IMG/VR virus record: IMGVR_UViG_3300009170_000012
Coordinates: 1 to 37,241 of that record
Reading direction: 5' to 3' (one strand)
Length of the DNA: 37,241 nucleotides
Source: a virus
Shown: piece by piece, positions 1 through 7,753 of the stretch
Layout of the letters: each line of letters begins with the position of its first letter
Position numbering within the stretch: position 1 is the stretch's first letter
Position numbers and translations under genes: made by a program
The notes under the pieces: generated by a model
What the model was told of the DNA's origin: nothing
The model's input: only the letters and a program-made list of their open reading frames with translations
Database searches by the model: none

Positions 1-253
1 CTGCGACTTTATTTTTAATTTTTTTCTTTAAAGAGTCTCGTTTTAATTGTAACTGATCAACTGATTCCCCAAAAAATGAGAAAATATTACCCTTAAAAGC
101 ACAAGAAAAACAATTAAATATACCTGTTATCTTATCTATTCTAAGACTAGGGTGCAAATCTGGGTGCTCTGGGTTAAGGCAACGGATTACGAAGTCCCCG
201 CCCTGAGGAGCATAAGAAATACCCTTAGATTGTAATAGTTCCTCTACAGTCAT
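1..253 (-). CDS. DNA primase, N-terminal CHC2 zinc-finger part (cut by window edge)
   Basis: Reads MTVEELLQSKGISYAPQGG... from an ATG at 253 and runs off the window after about 84 residues. The segment around residues 20-50 holds the primase zinc-ribbon pattern: RCLNPEHPD gives Cys and His, then GIFNCFSCAFKGNIFSF gives the Cys pair. This CHC2-type finger binds template DNA in DnaG-like primases that make RNA primers. The start overlaps the preceding stop as TAATG. It lies downstream of a DnaB-like helicase in the same transcript, the usual partnership. The catalytic TOPRIM part is outside the window, so the family call rests on the finger alone. Confidence 0.8.
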   Translation of the reverse strand, partial: MTVEELLQSKGISYAPQGGDFVIRCLNPEHPDLHPSLRIDKITGIFNCFSCAFKGNIFSFFGESVDQLQLKRDSLKKKIKNKVA

Positions 254-360
254 TAAAAGATATCCTCTTCAGAATCCTCTTCAGAATCATCTTCATCTTC
301 ACTATAATATCCTAGTATTTCACATATATAATTCCAACAATCTTCAAAATAAAAGTTCAT
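253..360 (-). CDS. Small acidic protein, 35 aa
   Basis: Starts MNFYFEDCWNYICEILGYY and ends in an almost purely Asp/Glu/Ser tail. Not recognised. Tight TAATG coupling to the primase start and a place between helicase and primase support it as a real gene. An acidic tail could mimic DNA or bind a basic partner; this is speculation. Confidence 0.5.
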   Translation of the reverse strand: MNFYFEDCWNYICEILGYYSEDEDDSEEDSEEDIF

Positions 361-362
361 AC

Positions 363-461
363 CTATTCCTTATCTTTAGTCCAATGATATTGAATTATTA
401 CTATTGCCATACCCAATAAGGCTACTACTCCTGAGGCGAAGATTACATCTATAATTGTCAT
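363..461 (-). CDS. Small single-span membrane protein, 32 aa
   Basis: MTIIDVIFASGVVALLGMAI then VIIQYHWTKDKE: one hydrophobic helix with a short charged tail. It belongs to a series of 25-35 residue one-helix proteins in this window (7340, 7435, 8361, 16270, 18978). Function unknown. Confidence 0.5.
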   Translation of the reverse strand: MTIIDVIFASGVVALLGMAIVIIQYHWTKDKE

Positions 462-474
462 ATATTACTCCTAA

Positions 475-1839
475 TTAAAATGGTGGATCTTCAATAGGTT
501 CCCCTGTTTTCAGATCCTCTTTTTCTTTCTTAACAGTTCTAGGATCTATAGCTGAGGATGGCCCCATCTTTAAAGTATCCCAGTCCATATAAGAGGTAAA
601 ACTTAACATTTTACCATCTCTCATTTTTGTACATTCAAAAGTCATTGCCTGATCTTCGTCTTTATGCCTAACTAAAGTATATACTGCGTCCGCGTCAATA
701 AGAATCCCTTTAGAGAAGCTTGCTTCTCCATCTACCTTTGTTTGATAAGGTGAAAACACTGGAATTTCATAAGTGGCTGCAATCGCTTTTAATGCTGTGC
801 TAACTTCTAATTGTTCAACCCAGTCATAGGCACCTCGTCTAGACGGAGTTGCATGTAGTTTAACTTTATTTAAGTAATCTACTATGATTACTCCTATCTC
901 CATGCCACTTCTTAACTTCTTATCTAAATCGGCCTGAATTTTTCCTATAGTTAACATCGGGTCATATACTATATCTATCTGTCTATTGGGAATAAGTTCA
1001 CATTCCTTTGTTAATTTTTCATGAAAAGTTTCAAAGTTTCTATGTTCTAAATAAAACTCTATTACTTTTGTACTATCTGCGAATCTACTTGCCCACCATC
1101 TGGCAACCTCTTCCCACTCCGCATTATTTAGATTCCTGTTCTTTAACCTGGTATTTGAAACACCGGCCCCAATAGAGCATATACGTCGTAGACAAGCTCT
1201 CGGATCCATTTCAGTAGAGTAGGTAACTGAAGATCTACCTATATTAAACATATCACTAGCTAGATTACTACAAGTAATAGATTTACCTGAACCTCTATAG
1301 CCTCCTACAAGGATTAAATCTCTGGTTAAAAATTGATGTTGTGCGTCAAACTCGGCATTAAGACCTAGTTTAAACATCTTTTTATATTCTTCTTCTGATT
1401 CAAACAGTTGGATACGTTGCATACTTTCCTTAGGGTTTTCTACTTCCACTAAAGTTTCAACGTCCATAACCATTTGGTGTAACTCTGCTAGAGAATCCTC
1501 AGCATTTTCAAAAGCTACTGAATTCTCTACATAATTCTCTAATCTATCCAGAATTTCTCTTTGAGCATATTCATTTTTTACATATAGGAGCAGCTGGTCT
1601 GGATCAGCTTCTACTTCAACTGCTTCAATAGAATACAACTTTTCTCGGGTATTAGCGTCTCTAATAGAGAACTTTAAATCTTCAAAGGTTGGTAAAGTAT
1701 GATAGGAGGTACAATGTGTGTCTATTGCATCAAACAAAGTATGATATTCTGCGGTTAGATAGTGCTTACGTACTCCTCCCCAGGTGTCCATGTCTTGACA
1801 CGCTAATACTTGTTTAAATAATGCACTAATTAGATTCAA
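475..1839 (-). CDS. DnaB-like replicative DNA helicase
   Basis: 454 aa, close to the usual length of DnaB-type hexameric helicases. The N-terminal 150 residues are helical. A RecA-type motor follows: Walker A GGYRGSGKS near residue 180, then ATYSTEM-like H1a region (VTYSTEMDPRACLRRI) and Walker B IIVDYLNKV near 320, then SPYQTKVDGEASFSKGILIDAD carrying the sensor and arginine-finger region. It unwinds the fork ahead of the polymerase with ATP. Gene order helicase then primase on the same strand supports the call. The stop lies 13 bases before a small membrane-protein gene. Confidence 0.9.
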   Translation of the reverse strand: MNLISALFKQVLACQDMDTWGGVRKHYLTAEYHTLFDAIDTHCTSYHTLPTFEDLKFSIRDANTREKLYSIEAVEVEADPDQLLLYVKNEYAQREILDRLENYVENSVAFENAEDSLAELHQMVMDVETLVEVENPKESMQRIQLFESEEEYKKMFKLGLNAEFDAQHQFLTRDLILVGGYRGSGKSITCSNLASDMFNIGRSSVTYSTEMDPRACLRRICSIGAGVSNTRLKNRNLNNAEWEEVARWWASRFADSTKVIEFYLEHRNFETFHEKLTKECELIPNRQIDIVYDPMLTIGKIQADLDKKLRSGMEIGVIIVDYLNKVKLHATPSRRGAYDWVEQLEVSTALKAIAATYEIPVFSPYQTKVDGEASFSKGILIDADAVYTLVRHKDEDQAMTFECTKMRDGKMLSFTSYMDWDTLKMGPSSAIDPRTVKKEKEDLKTGEPIEDPPF

Positions 1840-1894
1840 TGTATTCCCCGAATATTAGCGTCCCAAATCGACGACCTCGCTCATATAAATAAGC

Positions 1895-1928
1895 GAACAA
1901 AACCACCCTATTGTTGTAAGGTGGTTCT
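1895..1928 (-). terminator. Rho-independent terminator after the 1950-2702 gene
   Basis: On the minus strand AACCACC, a 12-base loop and GGTGGTT form a 7-bp stem followed by TTGTT. It separates the ligase/Myb operon from the helicase-primase operon. Confidence 0.6.
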
Positions 1929-1949
1929 GTTATTTTGCTTACTTAACTC

Positions 1950-2702
1950 TTATTTAGCAGCTTTTTCTGCTTTTTCTTTTTGATCTACGCCCTTGTAGTC
2001 CTTGCAATTCAGACCACGGCGAGTCAGCATGGTTCTAACACCACGCTCTGACTGGGTAGAACCCTTAGTAGCGGTGATCTTTTCTGCGATCTCAGCTACA
2101 GTCAGTCCAGAGATATCACCTAGTTCAGATAGCGCATCCTTACGGGCGGTATCCTTGGTGAATTCTTGTTTCGGCATGTTGGTGATCAACTCTGCGCGTA
2201 ATAGGCTAAGTGCCTTACCACGAACGCTGCTCAGTTCTTTACCTACTGCTGCTGCGATTGCTTCGATGTAAGCACCTGCATTTGCCATCTTAATAAATAC
2301 CGCCTCTTGTTCAGGGGTATAAGTACGTACTACTTCTGGCTTTGGAGCCGCTTTAACGTGCTCAGTCAGTTCAAGAGACAGAATCTTGCCTTGAATAGAC
2401 TTAGGTGAGAACTTTCCACCAGCAAATCCTGCTGCAATCTCTGCATAGGTATATAAGCCAGAATTGTCAACTACAAACGCTGTTAGCGTTGCGGCCTCTT
2501 CATCAGAGTATGCGCGAGTAGCGCTACTAGAAGCAAGCTCTACTTCATATCCAAGCTTACGAAGCTTGCTAGAAATTGAACGGGTGCTGCACTCAAGCGC
2601 TTCTGCTGCGCCTGCTACGGTTTCCTGTGATACAGGAGATTCATCATCAACAAACGATACTAGGGTTGCAGTACGCTCGTCAGTCCACTTTGGTTGTGTC
2701 AT
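1950..2702 (-). CDS. Multi-repeat Myb/SANT-like DNA-binding protein
   Basis: 250 aa built of about four small helical repeats. Repeat 1 begins WTDERTATLVSFV and ends STRSISSKLRKLGY. Repeat 2 begins YSDEEAATLTAFV and ends SPKSIQGKILSL. Repeat 3 begins YTPEQEAVFIKMA and ends SSVRGKALSLL. The fourth is more divergent (LTVAEIAEKI...SERGVRTMLTRRGL). The pattern of an aromatic followed by T/S-x-E-E/Q, then a recognition helix with Ser/Arg-Ile/Val-x-x-K, is Myb/SANT-like. A basic tail ends KEKAEKAAK. Likely a phage DNA-binding regulator or organiser; the role is not known. Shorter relatives lie at 6034, 12524, 26899 and 27602. Confidence 0.7.
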   Translation of the reverse strand: MTQPKWTDERTATLVSFVDDESPVSQETVAGAAEALECSTRSISSKLRKLGYEVELASSSATRAYSDEEAATLTAFVVDNSGLYTYAEIAAGFAGGKFSPKSIQGKILSLELTEHVKAAPKPEVVRTYTPEQEAVFIKMANAGAYIEAIAAAVGKELSSVRGKALSLLRAELITNMPKQEFTKDTARKDALSELGDISGLTVAEIAEKITATKGSTQSERGVRTMLTRRGLNCKDYKGVDQKEKAEKAAK

Positions 2703-2704
2703 AT

Positions 2705-3454
2705 CTATTTTTCCTCTAAGAAATCTTTAAGATTTGTTACTATAATTACACCAGATTCTCTGGCTTTAATGGTTTTGGCGGATTCAACGCCGCCCTCGTT
2801 TACTAATATCATTACATCTTTAGTTAGGCTTGGTTTAACTATATACCCTAAAGATTCTAGAACTTTTTGCGCTTCAGCCTTTGTTTTATAGCTATTCAAC
2901 TTACCAGTGATGCAGATTATACCTGCTCTACCAGTAGCTTTTGGCTTCTCAAATTTGAAGTTGAAAGGAAGAAGTTCTATTAAGAGTTTATTACTGTTTA
3001 TCCAATCTAACAAGTTTTTAGTTGTTTTCTCACCTAATCCCGCCTGCCTGCAAGTCCATTCATCTATATCATAGATATTATCACAGACTTTAGCCAGTTT
3101 TTCAGATGCTGTGGTGCCAACTAAAGGTATTGCAAATGCGGGTAATAGTCTGTTCAGACTAGCACCAAGGGAATTCTCTAATTCATCGTATAACTTACTC
3201 GCTAATACTCTTGAACCGATAGCTTCTGCTATTTGTTCTTCTGATAATTCATAAAGTTCAGATATACTAGAGATTTCTAATTTAGCAATAGTAGCGGGGC
3301 CTAAACCCTTGATTTTCATTTCTTTTGCAAAATGCTCTAACTGTTTTTCTACTTTAGTAGAACAAGAACTATTTCTGCAAAATAAAAGATTATTAGTCCA
3401 CTCAAGCTTCGACTTGCAGCTTGGGCAAAACTCAGGTGCTTTAATTTCTATCAC
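2705..3454 (-). CDS. NAD-dependent DNA ligase, C-terminal subunit (zinc finger, HhH, BRCT)
   Basis: 249 aa matching the back half of LigA. A four-Cys finger comes first (FCPSCKSKLEW...LFCRNSSCS). The helix-hairpin-helix region follows, about residues 40-160, with KIKGLGPATIAKL and GLGEKTTKNLLDWI. A BRCT domain fills residues 175-249 (ICITGKLNSYKTKAEAQKVLESLGYIVKPSLTKDVMILV). It lacks the adenylation domain, which is encoded at 4373-5293. The two should act together to seal nicks using NAD+. T5-like phages are known for a two-gene NAD ligase, so this is an established arrangement rather than a broken gene. A promoter sits 26-54 bases upstream. Confidence 0.9.
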   Translation of the reverse strand: MIEIKAPEFCPSCKSKLEWTNNLLFCRNSSCSTKVEKQLEHFAKEMKIKGLGPATIAKLEISSISELYELSEEQIAEAIGSRVLASKLYDELENSLGASLNRLLPAFAIPLVGTTASEKLAKVCDNIYDIDEWTCRQAGLGEKTTKNLLDWINSNKLLIELLPFNFKFEKPKATGRAGIICITGKLNSYKTKAEAQKVLESLGYIVKPSLTKDVMILVNEGGVESAKTIKARESGVIIVTNLKDFLEEK

Positions 3455-3479
3455 TATACTTTCCTTTTTTAGAGACTAT

Positions 3480-3508
3480 ATTATCTCAAAGTTTGAGATA
3501 AAAGTCAA
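3480..3508 (-). promoter_or_regulatory. Sigma70-type promoter for ligase C-terminal subunit and Myb-repeat gene
   Basis: Minus strand TTGACT (3508-3503), 17 bases, GATAAT (3485-3480). The -35 overlaps the TGA stop of the 56-aa gene upstream, a layout also seen at 26874-26902. The spacer holds a small inverted repeat, TCTCAAACTTTGAGA, a possible operator. Confidence 0.75.
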
Positions 3509-3675
3509 GATTTATTTTTTGGCAGGTTAATTCTAGGTATCGCCCCACATTCCATAGCGTACTTTTTATTTTTATCTATAGCGTGGTGTAATCTGCCCAC
3601 CTTCTTGGACGCTTTCACATCACTGGTTAGAATGCGGTATAATTCTTCAAAAAAGTCTTCCAATAAAAATCCCAT
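3505..3675 (-). CDS. Hypothetical protein, 56 aa
   Basis: MGFLLEDFFEELYRILTSD then a basic half (KASKKVGRLHHAIDKNKKYA) ending in INLPKNKS. The final codons overlap the -35 of the next promoter. Not recognised. Confidence 0.55.
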   Translation of the reverse strand: MGFLLEDFFEELYRILTSDVKASKKVGRLHHAIDKNKKYAMECGAIPRINLPKNKS

Positions 3676-3692
3676 TATTTACTCCTCTAATG

Positions 3693-3881
3693 TCATTTCA
3701 ATCTTTTTTCTAACTCTAACATAGCAATTAGCCTGGTGTCCGCCTCAAAAGGAGAGACTACCTTTGCTACAAAAGGATTACCTACACAATCTGTAGTATA
3801 ATCTGCTTTATCTCCAAACCAACGCTTCAGTTGGATTGAGCCATTAGAATGCCTGTAACCCCACCACATTATTTTATTCAT
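3693..3881 (-). CDS. Hypothetical protein, 62 aa
   Basis: MNKIMWWGYRHSNGSIQLKR..., aromatic and basic at the N-terminus. Overlaps the end of the next gene by 8 bases, as in a coupled operon. No recognisable domain. Confidence 0.6.
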   Translation of the reverse strand: MNKIMWWGYRHSNGSIQLKRWFGDKADYTTDCVGNPFVAKVVSPFEADTRLIAMLELEKRLK

Positions 3882-4110
3882 CTTTCCAATCCCAAGTCCA
3901 TTCAGTGTGTTTCACACCTTTATATTCAAGAGGGTCGGAACAAAGTATTCCAACCTGGGTTTCAATGTTAAAACTACCATAATCTGCATCTTTAGGTCTG
4001 TAAGCTATATAATGGTCATAACCATTAAAAAATACATTAAGACCCATTTCTTTAGCATCACTTTCCCAATTTTCTAAACTTAGATAAGACATTGCTGTTG
4101 TCATGTTCAT
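3874..4110 (-). CDS. Hypothetical protein, 78 aa
   Basis: Soluble, aromatic-rich (YDHYIAYRPKDADYGSFN) with an acidic Trp-rich end TEWTWDWKDE. Overlaps both neighbours by 4-8 bases within the ligase operon. Not recognised. Confidence 0.6.
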   Translation of the reverse strand: MNMTTAMSYLSLENWESDAKEMGLNVFFNGYDHYIAYRPKDADYGSFNIETQVGILCSDPLEYKGVKHTEWTWDWKDE

Positions 4111-4376
4111 TCCTTCATCAAGTTAACGCCACCATGAAAGAGGCTAAAATTAGTTAGTTCGTAAGAGCCGCCTGCATTATCTGTAATTAATACTTTCATT
4201 ATCGGGCAAGCACCTCTATATTTATTAACAAAATTCCGAAATTGATTAAACTCTTCTGGGGTCAGATTTACTGTTACAGTTAAATCTGACATTACTTTTA
4301 CTACTTCTTCGGGGGAGAACGATATACTCATATTTGGTTCTACTGTTTCGAATCTTTTGTTTTTAAAAAAACTCAT
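4107..4376 (-). CDS. Hypothetical protein, 89 aa
   Basis: MSFFKNKRFETVEPNMSISF then a hydrophobic-alternating central part (VMSDLTVTVNLTPEEFNQFRNFV). Starts 4 bases inside the end of the ligase subunit A gene. Not recognised. Confidence 0.6.
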   Translation of the reverse strand: MSFFKNKRFETVEPNMSISFSPEEVVKVMSDLTVTVNLTPEEFNQFRNFVNKYRGACPIMKVLITDNAGGSYELTNFSLFHGGVNLMKE

Positions 4377-5293
4377 CCTACTCTCCTAACTACACGTGGA
4401 ATAATGTCACCTGAACGTATGACTTCTACATCGCATCCGATCTCCAGGCCTAAGTCTTGTATATATTTAATATTATGAAGTGTAGCCTTTGATACTATTG
4501 CCCCACCTATATTAATAGGTTCTAGTATTGCTACGGGGCTAACTACACCAGATTTACCTAATTGCCATACAACATCTAGCAATTTAGTCCTTATTCCAGC
4601 CGCTTGCACTTTATGTGCGAATGCGCCACGGGGGTGCTTGGCGGTAAAGCCCATAGCTTCATATTCTGCCACACCATTTAAACGATACACTGTTCCATCA
4701 GTTGGGTACTTAGAGATATCAAAATGAAGTACAGTATTATAACCCATAGATTCATAGACTTCCATAATTTCAGTCCAGGTATCAAAGGGATTGGGTTGTA
4801 CATCATATAATACAAAGGTCAGGTCTCTAGTCTTAAATTTATCTATATTTTTTAAGTTTAGAGCGCCCGCAGCATAATTTCTAGCATTTTCAATACTAGA
4901 AGGGGCGATAACTTCGCCAGTAAGTTGAATTATACCTTTGCGTTTCATTGTGTTGGGAACAAGACATTTAACATTTTCAGTAACGTCTTGCCCCAACTTG
5001 CCATCCCCTCGGGTTAGTGCGAGTGATAGCTCTCCGCCAACGAACAGAATTGAAATTGCTGCCCCGTCTAGTTTAGGTGTTTCAACACACGCATTTAAAT
5101 CTAGAGGAGCATTATCTAAATCGTAACATTTGTCAAGCGAGTACATTGAGTAGTAATGAGGTATTCCCCCAGTTACTTTGTAACCTACATCTTTATAATC
5201 AAAATGACTCGCTAAAATATCGAATTCTGCATCTGATATTATAGGATTGCCCTCGTAATATGCTTTAGATGCTGTATCTAAAAAGTCTTTCAT
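4373..5293 (-). CDS. ligA: NAD-dependent DNA ligase, N-terminal adenylation/OB subunit
   Basis: 306 aa. The nucleotidyltransferase motif ETPKLDG near residue 93 supplies the lysine that becomes AMP-linked. TRGDGKLGQDVTENV, GEV and AGALNLKN match later LigA motifs. The OB fold shows as GKSGVVSPVAILEPI followed by GGAIVSKATLHN and SGDIIPRVVR. The protein ends where bacterial LigA continues into its zinc finger; that part is the separate gene at 2705-3454, with four small genes between. The N-terminal Ia domain is short (DAEFDILASHF). Inferred role: catalytic half of a heterodimeric ligase for phage replication. Confidence 0.93.
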   Translation of the reverse strand: MKDFLDTASKAYYEGNPIISDAEFDILASHFDYKDVGYKVTGGIPHYYSMYSLDKCYDLDNAPLDLNACVETPKLDGAAISILFVGGELSLALTRGDGKLGQDVTENVKCLVPNTMKRKGIIQLTGEVIAPSSIENARNYAAGALNLKNIDKFKTRDLTFVLYDVQPNPFDTWTEIMEVYESMGYNTVLHFDISKYPTDGTVYRLNGVAEYEAMGFTAKHPRGAFAHKVQAAGIRTKLLDVVWQLGKSGVVSPVAILEPINIGGAIVSKATLHNIKYIQDLGLEIGCDVEVIRSGDIIPRVVRRVG

Positions 5294-5323
5294 TTAATTA
5301 CCTATTTTTCTAAATTATAATAT

Positions 5324-5352
5324 ATTATATATTATATAACTTAGAAAGTCAA
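5324..5352 (-). promoter_or_regulatory. Promoter for the ligase subunit A operon
   Basis: Minus strand TTGACT (5352-5347), 17 bases, TATAAT (5329-5324), in a run of TATAT. It lies just after the stop of the 5357 gene and 31 bases before the ligase start. Confidence 0.75.
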
Positions 5353-5356
5353 GATC

Positions 5357-5659
5357 TTATTTCACGTAGAGTCCTTTTATTAGGTCTCCAAATTGCTTTT
5401 CAATGACCTCTTGTGATTCCGCCAGGGAGATAATCTCCACCAGGGCTTCAAAAAGATTTCGAGAGTTGTCAAAGTCCAGAGGCATGGTAACACCCTCTTT
5501 AGATGGCATCCATTCTTCTGTGAGAAAATCCTGGTAATACTTGCGTATTGCTAAATACTCAACTCCTTTAAACGTGTTAATGGAGAGTCTTAATTGTAAT
5601 TGTTTAGCCTCATCAAAGTATATCAGTTTTTCATATATTGCTGGTGATGTAAAGTCCAT
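5357..5659 (-). CDS. Hypothetical protein, 100 aa
   Basis: MDFTSPAIYEKLIYFDEAKQ..., soluble, ends KQFGDLIKGLYVK. Shares one base with the upstream stop at 5659. Not recognised. Confidence 0.6.
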   Translation of the reverse strand: MDFTSPAIYEKLIYFDEAKQLQLRLSINTFKGVEYLAIRKYYQDFLTEEWMPSKEGVTMPLDFDNSRNLFEALVEIISLAESQEVIEKQFGDLIKGLYVK

Positions 5660-5994
5660 TATGTATTCTTCAAGGTATCAGATAAGGGTTCAACCTTGAC
5701 TACACTTTCTGGATTTAGTAAGCGATACGAGTCTGTATCCCAACAAAACATTAATAATGTGTCTGGAGTTTCCTTTGCCCGATTCCTCTTTGCTGCTATA
5801 TGCGGCGTTGAAAAATCTAGCGTACATACATTATATTTCAACTTATTAGACTGTTGACTCCTATAAGTTATTGTTGCATCGCCAGCGGCTTCTATAAGTG
5901 ATCTTAATTCTTCTTTTTTCACATCGTTTCCTTGTTGTAGTGTGGTAAAATCCTTTACTCTGCTACGCTCTAGGTCATTATTTTGGATGCGCAA
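5659..5994 (-). CDS. Hypothetical protein, 111 aa
   Basis: The C-terminal two thirds resemble a small WYL/SH3-type beta fold (ATITYRSQQSNKLKYNVCTLDF...TLLMFCWDTDSYRLLNPESVVKVEPL), but I cannot assign a family. Sits between a terminator and the ligase promoter. Confidence 0.6.
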   Translation of the reverse strand: MRIQNNDLERSRVKDFTTLQQGNDVKKEELRSLIEAAGDATITYRSQQSNKLKYNVCTLDFSTPHIAAKRNRAKETPDTLLMFCWDTDSYRLLNPESVVKVEPLSDTLKNT

Positions 5995-6026
5995 AAAATA
6001 GCGGGATCTTTCAACCCCGCTATTTT
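5993..6026 (-). terminator. Rho-independent terminator after the 6034 gene
   Basis: AAATAGCGGG and CCCGCTATTTT pair around a short loop, with a T run on the minus strand. Confidence 0.8.
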
Positions 6027-6033
6027 ATTATAA

Positions 6034-6405
6034 TTACTCAGTAGTTGCAACGATAGCGTTGATAACACTGGTAAAATACACGGCTGCCTTACCCGTAAGT
6101 TTGCTGATAATTTCCTCGTCAGGAGTACCACCAGCAGCTTCAATTGCCGCAGTCAATGCTTCTTGTGAATCAGACTTTGAAACTCTAGGAGTTTTTGCTG
6201 CGTCTGTTTTTGGGTTCTTAGATGGAGCTGCTTTGCCTACATTTACATACACACCAGCCTTACTAAGAATCATACGTACACCATTCGGTGACTGTTCAAA
6301 CTCTTCAGCCAAATCCTTCACGATGTCCATTGAATTCTCTGGGGTTGGTTTTGCTGCTACATACGCTTCTATAACAGAATCCTTTTGCTCTTGAGTCCAG
6401 CTCAT
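6034..6405 (-). CDS. Myb/SANT-like DNA-binding protein, 123 aa
   Basis: N-terminal repeat MSWTQEQKDSVIEAYVAAKP...SPNGVRMILSKAGVYV has the same layout as the repeats of the 1950-2702 protein. A linker rich in Lys, Pro and Ala follows (KAAPSKNPKTDAAKTPRVSK), then a second helical unit (ALTAAIEAAGG...AAVYFTSVINAI). Expressed alone between its own promoter and terminator, which suggests a highly made regulator or DNA-packing protein. Exact role unknown. Confidence 0.65.
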   Translation of the reverse strand: MSWTQEQKDSVIEAYVAAKPTPENSMDIVKDLAEEFEQSPNGVRMILSKAGVYVNVGKAAPSKNPKTDAAKTPRVSKSDSQEALTAAIEAAGGTPDEEIISKLTGKAAVYFTSVINAIVATTE

Positions 6406-6436
6406 TTTTTAGTTCCTTTTTCCATGTTGAATAAAT

Positions 6437-6465
6437 ATTATAAATCAATTTTGACAAAATGTCAA
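6437..6465 (-). promoter_or_regulatory. Promoter for the 6034 Myb-like gene
   Basis: Minus strand TTGACA (6465-6460), 17 bases, TATAAT (6442-6437), a consensus match. The spacer starts with TTTTGTCAAAA, an imperfect palindrome with the -35 that could bind a regulator. Confidence 0.8.
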
Positions 6466-6475
6466 CTACTATTTT

Positions 6476-7144
6476 TTAGATCTTCGAGATATCTACCCCA
6501 TACTCCTCTAGATGTTCTAGTTTTCCGAGATCATAGGCGGGTGCATATGCGAAAAATCCACCCCCTGTAACATACTCAAAATATGTGCCCGCGGAATCCG
6601 TTGGTTCAATTACATAAATTTGATAAACGGTGCAATCGTATCTATTCTCGGGTACTGCCTTTTTAATTATTGCGGGTGCGTGATACTTCGCACTCCATAC
6701 TATTTCTCCCCCTCTAAAAGTTTCTCCAATACAACTTTCTGGTAAGAGGGAAATGTGAGACCTGGCTTCTGATGAACTAGGGCGTACAGGAACTCCAATT
6801 CTTTCAATTGCAGCTTTGACGAATCCTGCGCTGCGATATAAACTCTTGGCAATATTGGAAATTGATTCGCTTTTAAGATACTCCGTAATAATCTGAGCCA
6901 ACTCTTCTTTAGAGGCTCTTTTTCCTTTATTTTCTGCTTTTCTGGAGGCCACGAAAGCTTCTTGGTCAATAAACTCATCTATAATCCTCTGTAATCTAGT
7001 TGTATTATAACTAATATTCAGAATCTCGCACGCCTCTTTTTTCGTTATAGGCTTTGAAGTATCCTTCGGCTGCAACAGATTTATTACATGTCGGATATTC
7101 TGGGAAGTCAATTTCTCGTGGTCTTTCTTCTTTATTCGTGCCAT
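6476..7144 (-). CDS. Helix-turn-helix DNA-binding protein
   Basis: 222 aa. Residues 30-60 (ITKKEACEILNISYNTTRLQRIIDEF) and 80-120 (SKEELAQIITEYLKSESISNIAKSLYRSAGFVKAAIERIG) are two helix-turn-helix-like units. The remaining 100 residues are beta-rich and aromatic (EIVWSAKYHAPAIIKK...TYFEYVTGGGFFAYAPAYDL). The start at 7144 has the upstream AGAAG. It overlaps the 3' third of the DUF3310 gene by 134 bases in another frame, long for this genome, so both ends deserve a check. Target unknown. Confidence 0.65.
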   Translation of the reverse strand: MARIKKKDHEKLTSQNIRHVINLLQPKDTSKPITKKEACEILNISYNTTRLQRIIDEFIDQEAFVASRKAENKGKRASKEELAQIITEYLKSESISNIAKSLYRSAGFVKAAIERIGVPVRPSSSEARSHISLLPESCIGETFRGGEIVWSAKYHAPAIIKKAVPENRYDCTVYQIYVIEPTDSAGTYFEYVTGGGFFAYAPAYDLGKLEHLEEYGVDISKI

Positions 7145-7340
7145 TTCTTCTCTCTATCTCCGAATTCAAATAAAATATAGCTTTCTTTAAATCTTCTACA
7201 GCATCATTTTTTAGATCCGCCCTCCAGATATACTTTATTGCATTACCTAAACAGTAATTCATATGTTTAGTTATTTCAATACACTCCACACCCGAGGGGT
7301 GGTTATTATAATGTGGTGGGTGGTTAATCATATCTACCAT
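7011..7340 (-). CDS. DUF3310 family phage protein
   Basis: 109 aa. Residues 5-65 carry the family signature: INHPPHYNNHPSGVECIEI then HMNYCLGNAIKYIWRADLK then DLKKAIFYLNSEIERR. Found in many phages and prophages, often beside nucleotide-metabolism genes; activity not established. The C-terminal 44 residues lie over the start of the HTH gene and are not part of the conserved domain. Coupled TAATG start to the small membrane gene upstream. Confidence 0.85.
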   Translation of the reverse strand: MVDMINHPPHYNNHPSGVECIEITKHMNYCLGNAIKYIWRADLKNDAVEDLKKAIFYLNSEIERRNGTNKEERPREIDFPEYPTCNKSVAAEGYFKAYNEKRGVRDSEY

Positions 7341-7426
7341 TATTTTCTCACTATATCATACAGCCAAATTATAAAGGCTACCACTGCAATAAGCAGTCCT
7401 GTTAATACCCCAGCAAAAAAATCCAT
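7340..7426 (-). CDS. Small single-span membrane protein, 28 aa
   Basis: MDFFAGVLTGLLIAVVAFII then WLYDIVRK. Shares the layout M-x-F-x-x-G-x-x-T-G with the protein at 7435-7530, so the two are likely paralogues. One helix with a basic tail. Function unknown. Confidence 0.6.
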   Translation of the reverse strand: MDFFAGVLTGLLIAVVAFIIWLYDIVRK

Positions 7427-7434
7427 TATTCCCC

Positions 7435-7530
7435 CTATTTAGTGTTCCAAGGATAAGTCTTGTCTACCCAACGTATGTATACTACTAAAGAAATACCCAC
7501 TCCTGTTACTATTCCAATAAGAAATTCCAT
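7435..7530 (-). CDS. Small single-span membrane protein, 31 aa
   Basis: MEFLIGIVTGVGISLVVYIR then WVDKTYPWNTK. Start coupled (TAATG) to the stop of the 7530-7736 gene. Paralogue-like to 7340-7426. Confidence 0.6.
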   Translation of the reverse strand: MEFLIGIVTGVGISLVVYIRWVDKTYPWNTK

Positions 7531-7736
7531 TATTCCTCCCTACCTTCCTCTCTACCTTCCTCCCTACCTTCAAAACAAGAACAAGCTTCAAACTCTTTAC
7601 AAGTTTCATCTACAGGAAGTTCATCCCAATCCCAACACCAATGTCCCATTTTTCCATTAAGAACATGGCCATAATACTTCATACAATCCCTAGCCCAATT
7701 TGCTTCTAAACCTAAACCTATGTAATCTTTATGCAT
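7530..7736 (-). CDS. Hypothetical Cys/Trp-rich protein with GREE repeat tail, 68 aa
   Basis: Core WARDCMKYYGHVLNGKMGHW then PVDETCKEFEACSCF is clearly related to the protein at 7905-8090 (WAEDCLRYHNRILTGDYLHW, PIDDTCDEMKYCTCF). The C-terminus is three copies of GREE from a 12-base tandem repeat. The conserved Cys and His may bind metal. Function unknown. Confidence 0.65.
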   Translation of the reverse strand: MHKDYIGLGLEANWARDCMKYYGHVLNGKMGHWCWDWDELPVDETCKEFEACSCFEGREEGREEGREE

Positions 7737-7753
7737 CTGATTTTCCTTTAATT

